This document shows positions 37,495-49,948 of a stretch of 64,000 nt of DNA, piece by piece. The number at the start of each line of letters is the position of its first letter. The stretch's first letter is position 1. This DNA is from Sodiomyces alkalinus F11. Lineage: Eukaryota > Ascomycota > Sordariomycetes > Glomerellales > Plectosphaerellaceae. The stretch is from assembly GCF_003711515.1 (NCBI RefSeq), contig NW_021167079.1, positions 2,929 to 66,928 on the forward strand, given 5' to 3'. Made by a program: the position numbers and the translations under genes. The notes beneath the pieces were generated by a model that saw only the letters and a list, made by a program, of their open reading frames with translations, searched no databases and was not told where the DNA came from.

Positions 37495-37851
37495 AAAAGA
37501 GCCTCAAGCTGTTATTATTAAGGAAAAAGAAGAAGATCTAACTGCTATTACTACTGCCATGGAGGCCCCTAAGGCTCCCACCGAGTTATAAAGTGGCGGC
37601 AGGACGGCTGAAAAAGGCAAAAGGAGTATAACGCCTATACCTGCTCTGCCTATAGTTATAGTTCCTAATGAAGAGGAAAAACTAAAGTTATTAAAGGATG
37701 TATAACGGTTATTTTATGCTGTTTTTAAAGGCCACAGGCTATTCAATAAGCCGTTAATTCTACGTTTGATATTAAGCTATTTTAGATCTCGATTTTAAGT
37801 GGGCTTAAGGATTAGAACCGTCGGATATGATCCCTTAGTTCTAGGGGGGTA

Positions 37852-38056
37852 TATTAGATAAAGGCTATAGGATATCGGGGCGTAACTTCGGGACCTTTTC
37901 GGGTATAGTTCGGGTATAGTCTTAGTACGTACTAACGACTCTATACAGCTCTAACCTCGGCTATATAAATAATCACAGATACTTCCTCTAAAGGAATTTT
38001 TCCCTTCTATATAAGAACACGACCGCGATTCCCATACCGATCTTCGTGTTCTAACA
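37852..38056 (+). repeat. 3' LTR of element E
   Basis: It follows TTCTAGGGGGGTA and ends TTCGTGTTCTAACA. The matching 5' copy is 27676-27883. Confidence 0.82.
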
Positions 38057-38276
38057 TATATCTATTATATATAGCTTATTTATTATCTTTCTCTTATTCT
38101 ATTAAGTCTACTATAATAGTTTTATAGCTTTCATTTTTCTAAGCGTCTATTAAGGCCTAGGCTATAGTAGACTGGTTAGATAGCCTAGGAGCCACGTGCC
38201 TAGTAGATCCTGAAGAAGTTAATCTAAACGGGGGGACCTTGTATAGGTCGAATCTTTATTAGGAATTACCGCACGT
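38057..38276. other. Short spacer between elements E and H
   Basis: About 220 bases of mutated sequence without a frame or terminal repeat. It may be the pre-insertion DNA of this locus. Confidence 0.35.
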
Positions 38277-38540
38277 CAAATAGCACTTGGATGATTAACT
38301 TAGTAGAGCAGAAATCTCGTGTGTGTGTATTATCTTAAGTTATATTTGTGTGAGTCTTTTATGCCCTTAATTTAGGTGGTGAAGACTCTGTTATAGGTAT
38401 TATATTATTTGGATCCTATCCGGTCTTTTCCGGTATCCGCCCCTGTTATATCCTAATATCTAAGGCCCGAAGCCCTTAGTTAGGGAGTGGATCCCCCCTA
38501 GATCCCCTATAGACTACGTCGTGGTCCTGCCTATACGATA
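38277..38540 (-). repeat. 3' LTR of element H
   Basis: 264 bp, reading TACCGCACGTCAAATAGC at the left and CCTATACGATA at the right. It is close to the LTRs of B. Confidence 0.85.
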
Positions 38541-40924
38541 CACCCCCTTAGTCAAGGTGGGTCTTCCTAGGTTAACTAACTAATTAGAGGCTTCGGTTTA
38601 AACTAAACGCTCTTAGCTTTTCTATCGTAAATTTAATAGTCAAGGGAAAAACACCCTCGTAAAAGGGATCTAAATCCGTACTGTTTAACCGTTTAATTTA
38701 ATTCTATCTTAATTCGTTCTTTAATCCTGATTAGCCAGATCTGCTTAATCGGATCTATATCTATCGGATCTTTTACGCCCTCGGGGGCCTTTATTACGGC
38801 CGCTCTAACGCGTTTAATCTCCTCGTGTAGTCGTTTAGACCACTTAATACGGTTCTTTTAATCCGTTAAATTAAGCTATTACTATAGTCTTTTAATCCCT
38901 GCCTTTGGTAGTGCCTTTATTAAACTATCCGCGATTATCTCCTTTGTGTTAACGTATATAACCTTAAAGAGGCCTTACTATACTAACTAACACGCTTACT
39001 GGTTATAAATATCGATATACTATAGCCTTATTCGTAGATATTATACCTTTTTATTAATAAGGTTAATAGTCTATTAATTATCGTAGTGTAGTTATAGTTA
39101 CTATTAGTCTAACCGAAGCTCTAAATCCCTTAATATCCGGCTAACGAATAACGTCTTTTTAGCGGCCTTTATAAGAGCGAGCAGTTCTGATTCTGTTAAC
39201 GACGTTATAACCGTCGGTTACTTACCCGCGTTCTAGTTGACAGTTCCCCCGAAGAGCTTTATCGTATATTCTTATGAACTTTTACGGTCTGGATTATCAT
39301 TAAAGGACATGTTACTTACTATTAGGAAGAGCCTATCCCCGCCAAATTCTAGGTAGTAGTGTTGTATACAGTATAGGAATAGCAGTACTTATTAAGCCCT
39401 TTTAAGATAGTTAGAGGAGGGATTAATATTATATTAGGAAAGCTTTAAATAAGCGAACGCGATATCGGCTTTTATTATAATAGCGGCGTATAGGATCAAA
39501 CCGATTATACCCTGGTATTAGCGGACCTCGGGAATTAATACGCGGGTACTATCGCGGGGTATTACCGGCTCTGTAGATAATAGGACCTTTAGTGGTTTTC
39601 GGTAGAGTATATCTATATAGTATTTAACCGTAATCTTCTCTATATAGGAGGATTATAATAGCTATAGCCTACGGGTGGCTCTATCCCTTAGGACCTTAAT
39701 TCCCAGAAACTAATAGATTTCTTCGCCTCCTAATAACCTATAGCTTCGCTTAAGAGCGGCTTTAAGGTCGTCGGCGTTAGTCTTACAGTCTTTACAGTAT
39801 ATGAGTCCGATATCGTTAATATAGAAGGATAGGATTAAACCGTCGCGGATGATAATATAGGGGTTATTAGGCACGGCTATAAATCCTATCCTCTATAGCG
39901 TACCGCTAAATTCATCTTATTATAATAGTGGTAATACCCTTAAGCCGAAGAGGGCTTTCCGTAGTAGTAGTACCTTACCTAGTATTTTATAGCCTTACGG
40001 TATCTTTATAAATACCTCTTCTTTAAGGCTAGCATTAACGAACGCGTTAATAGCGTCGAACTGCCTTATCTCTAGTTTAGTTCGGGCGGTGATTACTATT
40101 AGTATATAGAAGGACCGCGAGGCTAGTATTACGGTATAGTTATCGTTAGTCTCTAACCGTTTTTATTAATCCCCTTAGACGATAAGGCGTGCCTTACACT
40201 TAAGGAGGGTGCCCTCCTTATTAAATTTATAGGTGTATACTTACCTCTAGGCGAGGACTTATTACTTATTAGCCTAATTACTATTTACCTCCTACTAGTA
40301 GCCTATCTATCGGTGCCCCTTAAGGTATTCCCCCTTAGCCTATAACTACCGCTCCCGTAATAGGTAGATGCGTATATCGTGGTAGTGGTTTAGTAGAGGC
40401 GGGAGATCCTCGCGGGTTACGTACGATAGCGATAATAGCTAGGAGGTATAAGGGGAATCTATAATACCGATATTATCGTTAATAGCTTACTTCCTCGCGC
40501 GTATAGGGTTATAAGTCTTTCTAGCGTTAAAGAACGCCTTCTAGGCGTTATCTTTCTATATCTTCTCGGTCTTATAGATACTTACGATAAATAGGCGCGC
40601 GGGTAATAGGCGCGCGGCCGACAGGGACCCCCTAGGGGTATCCCCGGCTATCCGTTAGTGGTTATCGTGTTCTTCCACCTTAACGCCCCTAACTAGGGCT
40701 AACACTATAAGGAACGCGCGCGCGGGATCTTCCGGGGATATTAGAGGCGTGGGAAACGGTTTAAACCTTGTAGTGGTAAACCGTGAAGTGTCCGTAGTAA
40801 TAGCGGTAGCCTCTCCCGTAGTAATAACGGTGTTATCGCTTTTACCCGTAGTAATGCCGGTGGTATAGTCTATAATACTAGCAATAGCCTCTCCTATAGT
40901 AATAGCGGTGGCGTTAGAGTTACG

Positions 40925-40971
40925 AGGTTCTAAATCTATAGCCTAGGTATTAGGCTATAGATTTAGAACCT
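40925..40971. repeat. Perfect 21-bp inverted repeat, second copy (in H)
   Basis: The arms 40925-40945 and 40951-40971 are identical to those at 11939-11985 in element B. Only the spacer differs (GGTAT). Confidence 0.85.
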
Positions 40972-41024
40972 TATTTATAGTAATAGTAGTAGCCTTTCTT
41001 GTAGTAATAGCGACGGCCTTACCT

Positions 41025-41110
41025 TTATCCGTAGTAATAGCGGTAGCGTCGCCTTTACCCGTAGTAATAGCGGTAGCGTCGCCTTTACCCGTAGTAATAG
41101 CGGTAGTGTT
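41025..41110. repeat. 33-bp tandem repeat in element H
   Basis: Three near-identical units of GTAGTAATAGCGGTAG followed by CGTCGCCTTTACCC. Element B has fewer regular units at the same place, so unit number differs between copies. Confidence 0.7.
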
Positions 41111-44100
41111 AAAGTCTTCCGACTTAAGATCTAATACGTCTACGGCTATGCCCCTTAATAGTAGCCTATTCGCGGTCTTATTAGATTAGGTGATACAGAT
41201 AGATTATAGGCGTTCCCCGATTTCCTCGGCGGAAGCTATAGCTTATAGCGTTTTAATTCTGCCGTTAAATATCTTATCTTCGTTAAAGACTACGTTTTTT
41301 ATAGTAATAATATCTATTAGGTATAGTAGCTAAATACGGAAGCTATTCGAGGATTAGTATCCGACGTATTAACCGATCCATACTTCGGTTCTAGCCTTTA
41401 TAGGCGGTTCTTTATAGCTGAGATATCGCGCGTTTGTATGAAGGCTTTATAGCCGTAAGCTTATAGGTATATAAGGTTAGGTTAACGGCTGCGTAAGGCT
41501 TCGTATAGCGTTCGCTAGTTATTAATATATTATAGCATCCTATTATATAGATATATAGTAGTCTTAAAGATCTTAGGCTAGATAGATATAGGTAGATTAG
41601 CTCTAATCCTTATAGCCCTCGCCCTTCTCTTAATAATACCTCTAATCCGTTCTATAACGCCGTTTTAATCCTATAAATATAGTGCTAATAGCTGGCCTTC
41701 TACCCCCTTAGTAGCGAGGAAAGCAATAACTTCTAGGTGCTAAAATATCTCCGAATCGGCGTATAGGATACGTGGCCGGACGTCGAATTAGGTCTTAAGT
41801 AGGGTACAAACGTCTTTTAACGCGTATAGGATAAAGCCTTAGTTCCTTTTCTATAGGTAGTAATCCTACGTATAACCTATATACACGTGTATCATAAATA
41901 TAATAGACTTATATAGGCCGCCTAGCGATTCTAACTCTTCTAGATCGTGAAAATCAATAGCTAAGGCCTCTCCGGGCTTTAACGGGTAAAGGGATAGTAT
42001 CCGCCGGATCTACGTAGGTACTTATAATTACCCGCACGCGTTATAGTCCGTTATACGAGGTCCCTTTATCTGTACCCTCTAAGTAGCGTTAACGATCTTT
42101 ATAAGAGTATCGGTACCATAGTGGCTAAGGCGTTCGTGCTACTATTATACCGTGGTTTTCTACGGTTACCGCGGTTATCGTGATCTTTTATACGGGTTAT
42201 CGCGGGGGTGCCTTACTAAGACCGCGAATGCGGTAGCGGCTATAGCTTCCGCGCGCTTGATTATATACTAGCCGTAGATATCTAGTAGCTTATAGATAGG
42301 CCGGTTATCGGCAGAGCTAATAATAGTATTATTTACGCTATCCTAGCGGTAACCTTATAGGCGTAGCTAATATTCCAAGACGATATTAGTGACGAATTCC
42401 TTATAGTATACGACGTTACGGAGGCGTAATAGCCTTTTCGTGCCCGATAGGGATTATATACGTAGCTTAACATCTCCGTATCCGAGGATAGAAGCCTTAT
42501 AAGTACCCACCTAAAAGGATAAAGATAAAGTATCCCTGGGTAGTCTAACGGCCGTAAAACGGCCTTGATTATTAAAGACATAGATTAATAATCCTAAGTC
42601 TAGGATCGCGTAGTATAATAGCGCTCTAGCTTAATGAATAGAAAGGGATACCCCCTATTCTTATTATAATCTTAATAGCATCGTTATATAATAACGGCGC
42701 GCTACCCCTTACGTTATGGGGGCTCTTAGTCTCCCCGTCGCGGTGACGGATAGGTCTTTATAAATTATAATAGGCGTAGTATTATAGAGTTAATCTTCCT
42801 AGACTTCCTCTATCTTATTAGCGGTGATAGCCCCTAAGGCTTCCCGCCTTTTCTATATCGCGGTGTCCACGCGGCTTTTAAAACTATAATTACGTATCTT
42901 CTTTTCCGTAACCTTTATAATATCTTCAAGGCCACGCTAGATATAAGGGCGTATATCCGGCCTTACGTACTAATAGGCGGCGGTAGTATAGGTGTTTTCG
43001 TATATCCTATAAGGCCTCCTCGTTACGGGAGGAATAGCCTTTAAGGACGTATCGCTATAAGGACGCTTTTTATTATCTTTATTATTAGTAGTATCCTTAG
43101 TATTGGGGAGGTTTCTAAGGGTGTTAAAGGTGCCTCTCCTAACTCTAGGTTTTATAGCGGTGGATTATAGGCTCTTTATATTACTAAGAACCGCCCTTAG
43201 AGCCTTTACGAAGTCGTTAATCGTTAGCTTATTTTCCGTAATCTTATTATAGTTATTTACTAAGTAGTTATTACTCTATTCCTAGGTAATAGGTCTAATA
43301 GCTTTTAACGCGTCTTCTACTTAATAGTCCGCGCTTAATAGCTCTAAAACGTCTATATACTTATAGTATATTATCGCTATTTTCTAGCTTACCACTTAGG
43401 CGTTTATATCCTTAGGTAGAGCCTTTATAGGCGTAGTGTATCGTCGGTATAGGACTAGGGCTTTCTTACGGAGGTCTATAGGTATTAGTCCTACGTACAC
43501 GTATAGGAGAGTAATCTAGGCCCGCGGGTTATTTACGGTATTATCCTATAACTAGGCGAGGAGGTTATATAACGTGGTATATATAGTCCTTTTAATATAG
43601 GAGCGTACCTTATTAAACTCCTTTTACTACGCGTCGTAGTCTGCCTTTTCCTCGCGGTATATACGGCGATCTTATAGGTCGCGCGTACGCCCTTTTTTAA
43701 AGAGGTCGTTAATAGACGTGGGCGTTTTAGTCGGTGGTTCTTTTATTACGGCTATAACCTTCCGGCGAGCGGCCGTCTTCCTCTTACCGGCGGCCGTGGC
43801 CGCTATAGTAGCGGCGGCGTCCGTAGCGTCCGTGGCCTTATCGCCCTTTAGCGTGATGGTGGAAAACGTAGTAGCCGTGGCTATAGCCTCCTCCGCGTTT
43901 AGGTCCACGATAAGGGCTTTATATTCACGAATATTAGGCGGTATAGGTAAGGGGAGGAGATAGGCGTTAGCCTCCTTATCGCTTAGCTTTAGATTAAGGT
44001 AGTTATCCTAGTAGGAGGCCGATTTACCATGTACGGCGCGCTCCTAAACTGCCTAATCCCTTTAGTTAATAAGGGTAATAGCGGCCGCCTTTTATTCGGC

Positions 44101-44219
44101 GTTAAATACGTTGGAAGATATCTTTACTAGTTTATCGTTTATCGGTTAGTTAATTAATAAGTAGGTTAATTCATCTTTTAATTACTCTGATTAGGTCGAT
44201 AGTAGTTGTTTAAGAGTAC

Positions 44220-44314
44220 TTATATAGACGTGATTACTTCTTTATAGTGGAATAGGGGTAGCCTTATTAATATCTATCGTTTAGGCGTTATAAACCGGGC
44301 TTATAACTATCGTA
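44220..44314. repeat. 95-bp sequence duplicated on both sides of the gap (left copy)
   Basis: These 95 bases are identical to 44325-44419. In element B the same region occurs once, so the repeat is likely an unmerged contig overlap. Confidence 0.85.
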
Positions 44315-44324
44315 NNNNNNNNNN
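44315..44324. other. Assembly gap of 10 N
   Basis: Ten undetermined bases inside the 5' part of element H, flanked by identical 95-bp sequences. Confidence 0.99.
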
Positions 44325-44412
44325 TTATATAGACGTGATTACTTCTTTATAGTGGAATAGGGGTAGCCTTATTAATATCTATCGTTTAGGCGTTATAAAC
44401 CGGGCTTATAAC

Positions 44413-44673
44413 TATCGTACATTAAATAGGCACTTAAATAATTAACTTAGTAAAGCAGAAATCTCGTGTATATATATTATTAAGTTATATCTAGGAGAGT
44501 CTCTTATACCCTTAATTTAGGTGGTGAAGACTCTATTATAGGTACTAAGTCATTTGGATCCTATCTGGTCTTTTCCGGTATCCGCCCCTGTTATATCCGA
44601 AGCCCTTAGTTATAGCGTGGATCCCCCCTGGATCCCCTATAGACCACGTCGTGGTCCGTGTGCCTATACGACA
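44413..44673 (-). repeat. 5' LTR of element H
   Basis: 261 bp, starting TATCGTACATTAAATAGG and ending CCTATACGACA, with the primer site complement CCGGGCTTATAAC just to its left. Confidence 0.82.
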
Positions 44674-44908
44674 CTAGGGGGGATCTACTCCCTAACTAAG
44701 GGCTTCGGACCTCGGGTATCAGGATATAATAGGGGCGGATACCGGAAAAGACCGGATAGGATCTAAATAATATAGTACCTAGAATAGAGTCTTTACCACC
44801 TAAATTAAGGGTATAAGAGACTTATATGGATATAACTTAATGTAATACACACACACGAGATTTCTGTTCTACTAAGTTAATTATCTAAGTGCCTTTTAAC
44901 GTGCGACA
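44674..44908 (+). repeat. Truncated LTR of the same family in opposite orientation
   Basis: It reads CTAACTAAGGGCTTCGG and on to TTTTAACGTGCGACA, the reverse of the LTR just to its left. The first few dozen bases of the LTR are missing. The two LTRs form a large inverted repeat head to head. Confidence 0.8.
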
Positions 44909-47900
44909 CTACGCGATTATACCGCTAAATATGCGTATCACGTACCCTTAACTGCTTTTGCGATTAAGGGTATTATCGGCAAATAAGGCGTTAGTGTAGA
45001 TTTCGATAGTATCGTCACCACCTAGTTCTAATATAAACGATTAGCTATTAATCAGAGAGAGGATTAGATAATTAGCGGCCTTAGAGTATATAGGCCCTGG
45101 ATTAACGTTAAAACGGCATAGCCTTAATACTATAAAAGCGATATCTAGCCGCGATATTACTGCTATATATAGTATAGATCCTATCTTCCGTTAATAGCTT
45201 TTAATATTAGTCGAGGTCCCTAAATAGGGTATTAGCTCTATAACCTTAATTAGGTGCGTTAGGCAATAGATACTACTATACTTACTATTCGGCTTTAATA
45301 GGCGTTCTAATTTAGTAACGTAGTCGCGTTATAATAGCTAGTCTTTACGGGCGACACGGTCGCGAATAACCTTAATACTAAGGAACCACTATAGATAATC
45401 GCCTCCTTGTAGATTATAGTGGAGTTATGGATTATTAATAGCCTACTCTATCTATACCTTATATTATTCCTTATAAGTAATACCGATATCGTTAATATAG
45501 AAAAACAGGATTAAACCGCGACGTAGAAAATACCACGGTTCCTGCGGCACTATCTAAAAACCGTCCGCGAACAGGATAGCCGGAAAGTGCTTTTACTAAA
45601 GTAATAGAGACTCCTTAAGTCTATATCACGCCTTTTTTAGGTATAAACGGCTCCCCGGGGCTAGAAATCCTGGCAGCGGGTATATAAAGATATTATAGGG
45701 GAGGGGCGCGTGTAGAAACGCGTTTATAACGTCGAATTATAATAGCGTAAGGTTAAATCGGGTAGCGATAGCTATTAACGCGCGGAATAACCGTCCTGCT
45801 AGTATTACTACGTACGTCTCCTTAAGGGAGGATTAAGGCTACTAATCTCCTCGCACTATAAGCCTTATCTTATATTTATATAGAAATCTATACTTATCGA
45901 AATTATATATTATTACCTATATTAAATTAAGAACCTAATATCTATCTACTACGGACGCCGGCACTTATATCTATAACCCTATCTCCTTATAGCTTTATAG
46001 GTAGTCTTCTTATACCTGTCAGAATAGGTGGCTATAAGGATATAAGGGTATATCGTAAGGGTTCTTTGGAAGAGGAGGGAGGTCTTTACGGTGGATCTTT
46101 ACGGCCGCCGGAGTACCCGCCGGGGTAACCGCCGGGGTTATATTTCCTAAGACAGCCTCCCGGGTTATACTTCCGGTAGCTACTACCGGGGCTATAAATC
46201 CATAGGGTATTATTAAGCGTCGCTATAGCGCTATAGGCGTAGACCTTTTTAATCGTAAGTTAGTTAGCGGAGTCCTATTTAATATATATATATCCGGGGC
46301 GTGACGGCTAGCGTTAAATACTACCACCTAATAATCTTTTTTCTAGCTATCGCCTTACCGGTTAGGGCGCGCTCCTTTATCTATAAGGAGCCCTATAACC
46401 GTTACTATAAGGATATCGCGGTATTATATTCCTCTATCTATAAGGAAGCCTATAGCCGTAGGTGCTTTACGACGATTACCTAAGATCACGGCTACTATTA
46501 ACGCTATAACCCATAGCGGGGTTATCGGTGGAGTGAGAAGCTATAGATTCATAGACTGCTATAGACGGGGATTAAGAGTTATACTAGTTAAATCACATGG
46601 TTCGTGACGTATATCTTATCCTCCTAGACTCGAGATAGCCTCCTCTACCCCCTTACGGCCGGGTATTACGGACTATAACCTTAACGGTAATAACGCCGTC
46701 GAGGAAGGGGATCCGGGGGGAACTAGCCCCGGTAAAGGGTTAAGTTTAAAATAAGCAGTTATATAAAGGGGGAGGTCCTTAGCTTATACGTCCGTAACGG
46801 CCGTGAATCTCTAGCCCTCTCCTACTCGATCTAACTAATTAGATCTTTTAGTTACGCCTTACTTGATTAACGGAGGTTATCCTTAAAGGTAGCGATATCG
46901 CCGTTAAAGAAGGCGCGTTCGTTAAAATCTATATCGCGTATTTGAATAACGCGGTTATAGCGGCGTAGGCTAAGCACCTAGATACGGAAGATATTAGTGG
47001 AATCGTAGCCGATAAGGTAGCCGATATAGGCGCGAGGAGTAATAAGATTTAATAGCTTATTAGCGCACTTTTAGGCGTCCTTCGATATCGTGTACACTTA
47101 ATAGCCGTAGGTTTAAAGGTGTGATAAAATCAACCTCCTTTTAAAGAGGACCTTATAGGGCGTTTTCTAATCCTGGTTATTCTACTACCTTCGCGGCGTG
47201 CGGTCATAGACGTATACAGCCGTGGGAATGGCCTTAGGCTACATAAACGGCGGTAGCTTAGCTTGGATATTTATCGTATAACCCTTCGAAATAACTACGG
47301 TAGTAGCATATTCGGCACCCCCGTTCTGCGCTTAAGTATTAGTAGTAGATACCTCTAAAAGGATGCCCTCTTTACGTAGGAATTAGGTGATATCGTGGGA
47401 TTAAGTTAGCTCGTTATTAGATTCGAAAACGCGCACCTTATAGTCTAATTAGCGTTCTACCTAGGCGAGGAATTCCTTAATCATTACGAGGATATCCACT
47501 ACTAGCTTACTCTTTATAACGTAGGTGGCCGTAAAACCACTATAACGGTCGGTGAAAAATATAAACCGCGAGTTCCTGTCGGACGTTAGGTTAAAATCCG
47601 TGAAATTAATTGCTTACCGCTTCCCTGTATAGGCAGGTACGGTATCAGGGCGCCTACTAATATACCGTTTTATTTTTATAAGCTTATATGCTTTGTAGTC
47701 CATTATCATTAGTCCCTTAATCTTAACCCCTTACGTATACTTTTCTAGGTGCTTAAGAGGCTTAGGGCTAGTATGCCCTAGTTGTAGATACTATAAGATA
47801 CCCTCCGTAGTGCGTAGATAACGTATCGTTAATTTATAGACGCCTTATCGGGTGGAAGAAGAAGAGCCTAGAAGAGTAGCCGTAGATTAGTTAGAGGAGG

Positions 47901-49700
47901 GCACGTATTTAACCACGGTTTAATCGAAGTAGTAACTTAGCTAGTATAATATAGATCTATCGGTATATCGAAGGTAGTTATTTAGTGGCTTCTAATTCTA
48001 TTAGTATCCGCGTAGTCGTAACCGTTAATTTAAGATTAAATTATAAATAAAATCTACGTAGTATACGACGTTTAAGAGCCTAAACTTAAGGCCTCCTATT
48101 AGTCCGTTTAATCTTATAGTTATATTACCGTAATCTCTAATAGGCAGCGATAAACTGCCTACGATTATATAGTCGCCCTGCGTAACGGGTGTAAAATTAG
48201 AAAAACGGGAAAAATCGTTAAAGATATAAATAGTAGCACCGGAATTAAGGATAGTAGATACCCGGAAAGGGTAGCTAGTAGTAGTGCTAGCCGTAATGGT
48301 AGCGGCGTAGGAGACGCCGCTACGGACGCTATTATAGTTAAGTCACGCCTATTTAAGCGGTGTAGAGTCCCGGCTTATATCTTTCTTTACCTTCTTTACG
48401 GCTCGTAGTTCTTCTACTTCCGCACGTATTATAGGGTCGTATTTAAGGATCCGTTAGACGGTTATTTTAGTGCTATTATAAGTAATCTAACCGTCCGTTA
48501 CTATCTCCGGGAATAAGTAGTAGTAAGCGTTAATATCGTGATTAGGCGTAGCGTATACGCGGTAGGGTTCCCCTTACCGGAGAGTAGATTAATATCTTTT
48601 AGAAGAAGAAGCGGTTAGTTAAAGTAGTAGAAGGTATAGCTATAGATACCGCGGTAATAGGATTCTTAGCTTTATTCTTCCTACGGCCGCCCTTCCTCTT
48701 AGGCTTACCCGTGGTCTTTAAGGTATCTTTACCCTCTTCGCTTCTAGTATATAATACAGGGAATACTATAGCGTGATAGTTACCACGCTTTCCTTAGTCT
48801 TTAAGTCTAGTCTTAATATATTATTATCTAAGGGTATAAAGATCCTCGGGTTAGATTACTTCCTTATCTAAGAGGCGTCCCTCGGCCTTAGTCTAGTCAC
48901 GGCTGGCGATACTATAGATACCTCTAAAGAAGTCTACGATATAAATATATATTACGGGCGTTGATTTGACCTCTTCGAGGTGCTTTAATAGTTCCTACTA
49001 TCTTACTAACTACTCCTATAGCTTCTTAAGGCTATTCAGAGTATTATAGACGTGTTTATTATATTCTTCGTAGATATCCGCGCAGCGCGTAGCCACGTAG
49101 TAAGCGGTATCGCGTTAAATAGCTTTATATACCCCTTTTAGCGTAGCGTTATATAGGAGTAGCTTACGGCTTTTATTAATAGTACTAGTCTACCACTTTA
49201 GTATCGCGTTAATACTTTTAGCGTGTTTATTATAGTTATCCCTCTATATCTTCTAGCGCTATATCGTAGATTCGTAGGCGCGCTAACCGCCGGCTATTAG
49301 ATCTATAAGTTGCGTAGGCGTAGCGTCTACTTAGATAACTACGTTTAACGCTTAGAATTCACCGTAGGCAGGTATAGGAGGCTTTTAAGGAGTGGGAATA
49401 GGATTATTAGGACGTAGATATTCCTAGACTTTATTATTAACGGCTATAGCTTCGTAGTGACTACGCTAGAGCTCCTAATCGCGATAGGTTTTATAGGTAA
49501 TAGGCTAGTATTCCGATATTTCAATAGTTATTTATAGATTAACACGCTATATCGGCGTAGCTAAATAGCTTCTTAAATTGGTAATAGTAGTAGAGGTAAA
49601 AATGTAGGTAATTCACTTAGTAAGTAAGACTCTTAATTATTTAATAAAGCGTAGTCAAAATCGTTATAAAATAGGTTAAGATTTATTAAGGTAATTACAT
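44909..49700 (-). mobile_element. Ty1/Copia retrotransposon of a third family (element I), truncated and RIP-mutated
   Basis: On the minus strand the Copia order can be read. A gag region lies at about 48.7-49.6 kb. A protease with ILNSGATIYIFND lies near 48220-48260. A GAG-pre-integrase box has LGHTSPKPLKHLEKYT near 47730-47790. The integrase has FTDRYSGFTATYVIKSK near 47500-47560. The reverse transcriptase has FFYINDIGI near 45484-45508, and the start of RNase H (GYVIRIFSGIIA) lies at about 44915-44950. RNase H is cut off by the LTR fragment at 44908. No matching LTR pair was found. It differs clearly from families B and C. Confidence 0.8.
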
Positions 49701-49838
49701 ACTATTATAACTATATTAGACCGTCAGGGAAACGCTGCCACCGTATTTTATATAGTGCAGATTCTGTAAGCGTCCACCCGGATTATACTCTTAGCAATCC
49801 GGCCTATTACGTAACCGAAAAGACTATGGTCTGTTCGG

Positions 49839-49903
49839 CACGTCGTGGTCCGTGTGCCTATATAACACCAGGGGCCCCGTTGTGGTCCTGTGTCCATACG
49901 ACA
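49839..49903 (-). repeat. Two fragments of the B-family LTR end
   Basis: CGTCGTGGTCCGTGTGCCTA (49841-49860) and CGTTGTGGTCCTGTGTCCAT (from 49878) both resemble the terminal part of the B and H LTRs. The second keeps its CA and TG. These are short relics between element I and the FIG4 locus. Confidence 0.6.
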
Positions 49904-49948
49904 GGAGGTCTATGCGACACCTGTAGGTAGCTCTCCGGGATTCCTAGA

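Larger units (their letters stand above)
27676..38056 (+). mobile_element. Short LTR retrotransposon (element E) carrying nested insertions
   Basis: LTRs of about 205 bp lie at 27676-27883 and 37852-38056. The primer site GTTATAAGCCCGG begins at 27884 and the purine tract CTAGGGGGGTA ends at 37851. Without the nested element F (28494-37499) the internal part is only about 960 bp and shows no reverse transcriptase or integrase, so E is a non-autonomous type. Its LTR ends (TATTAGATA..GTTCTAACA), primer site and purine tract resemble those of element C, which may have supplied its enzymes. No matching target duplication was found. Confidence 0.75.
38277..44673 (-). mobile_element. Full-length Ty1/Copia retrotransposon (element H), second copy of B, with an assembly gap
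   Basis: Minus-strand element with LTRs at 38277-38540 and 44413-44673, collinear with element B. The purine tract complement CACCCCCTTA follows the lower LTR. The reverse transcriptase box lies near 39808-39830 (FxYINDI type), RNase H near 39.1-39.2 kb and the integrase region near 42 kb. The Ala/Thr-rich start of the internal frame is near 43.67-43.91 kb. All frames carry RIP stops. No matching 5-bp target duplication was found; the bases beyond 44673 belong to an inverted LTR piece. Confidence 0.86.

Noticed and set aside
43672..43908. Possible small host gene with Ala/Thr repeats
   Set aside because: It is the collinear copy in H of the same internal frame in B (14695-14940), so it belongs to the retrotransposon.
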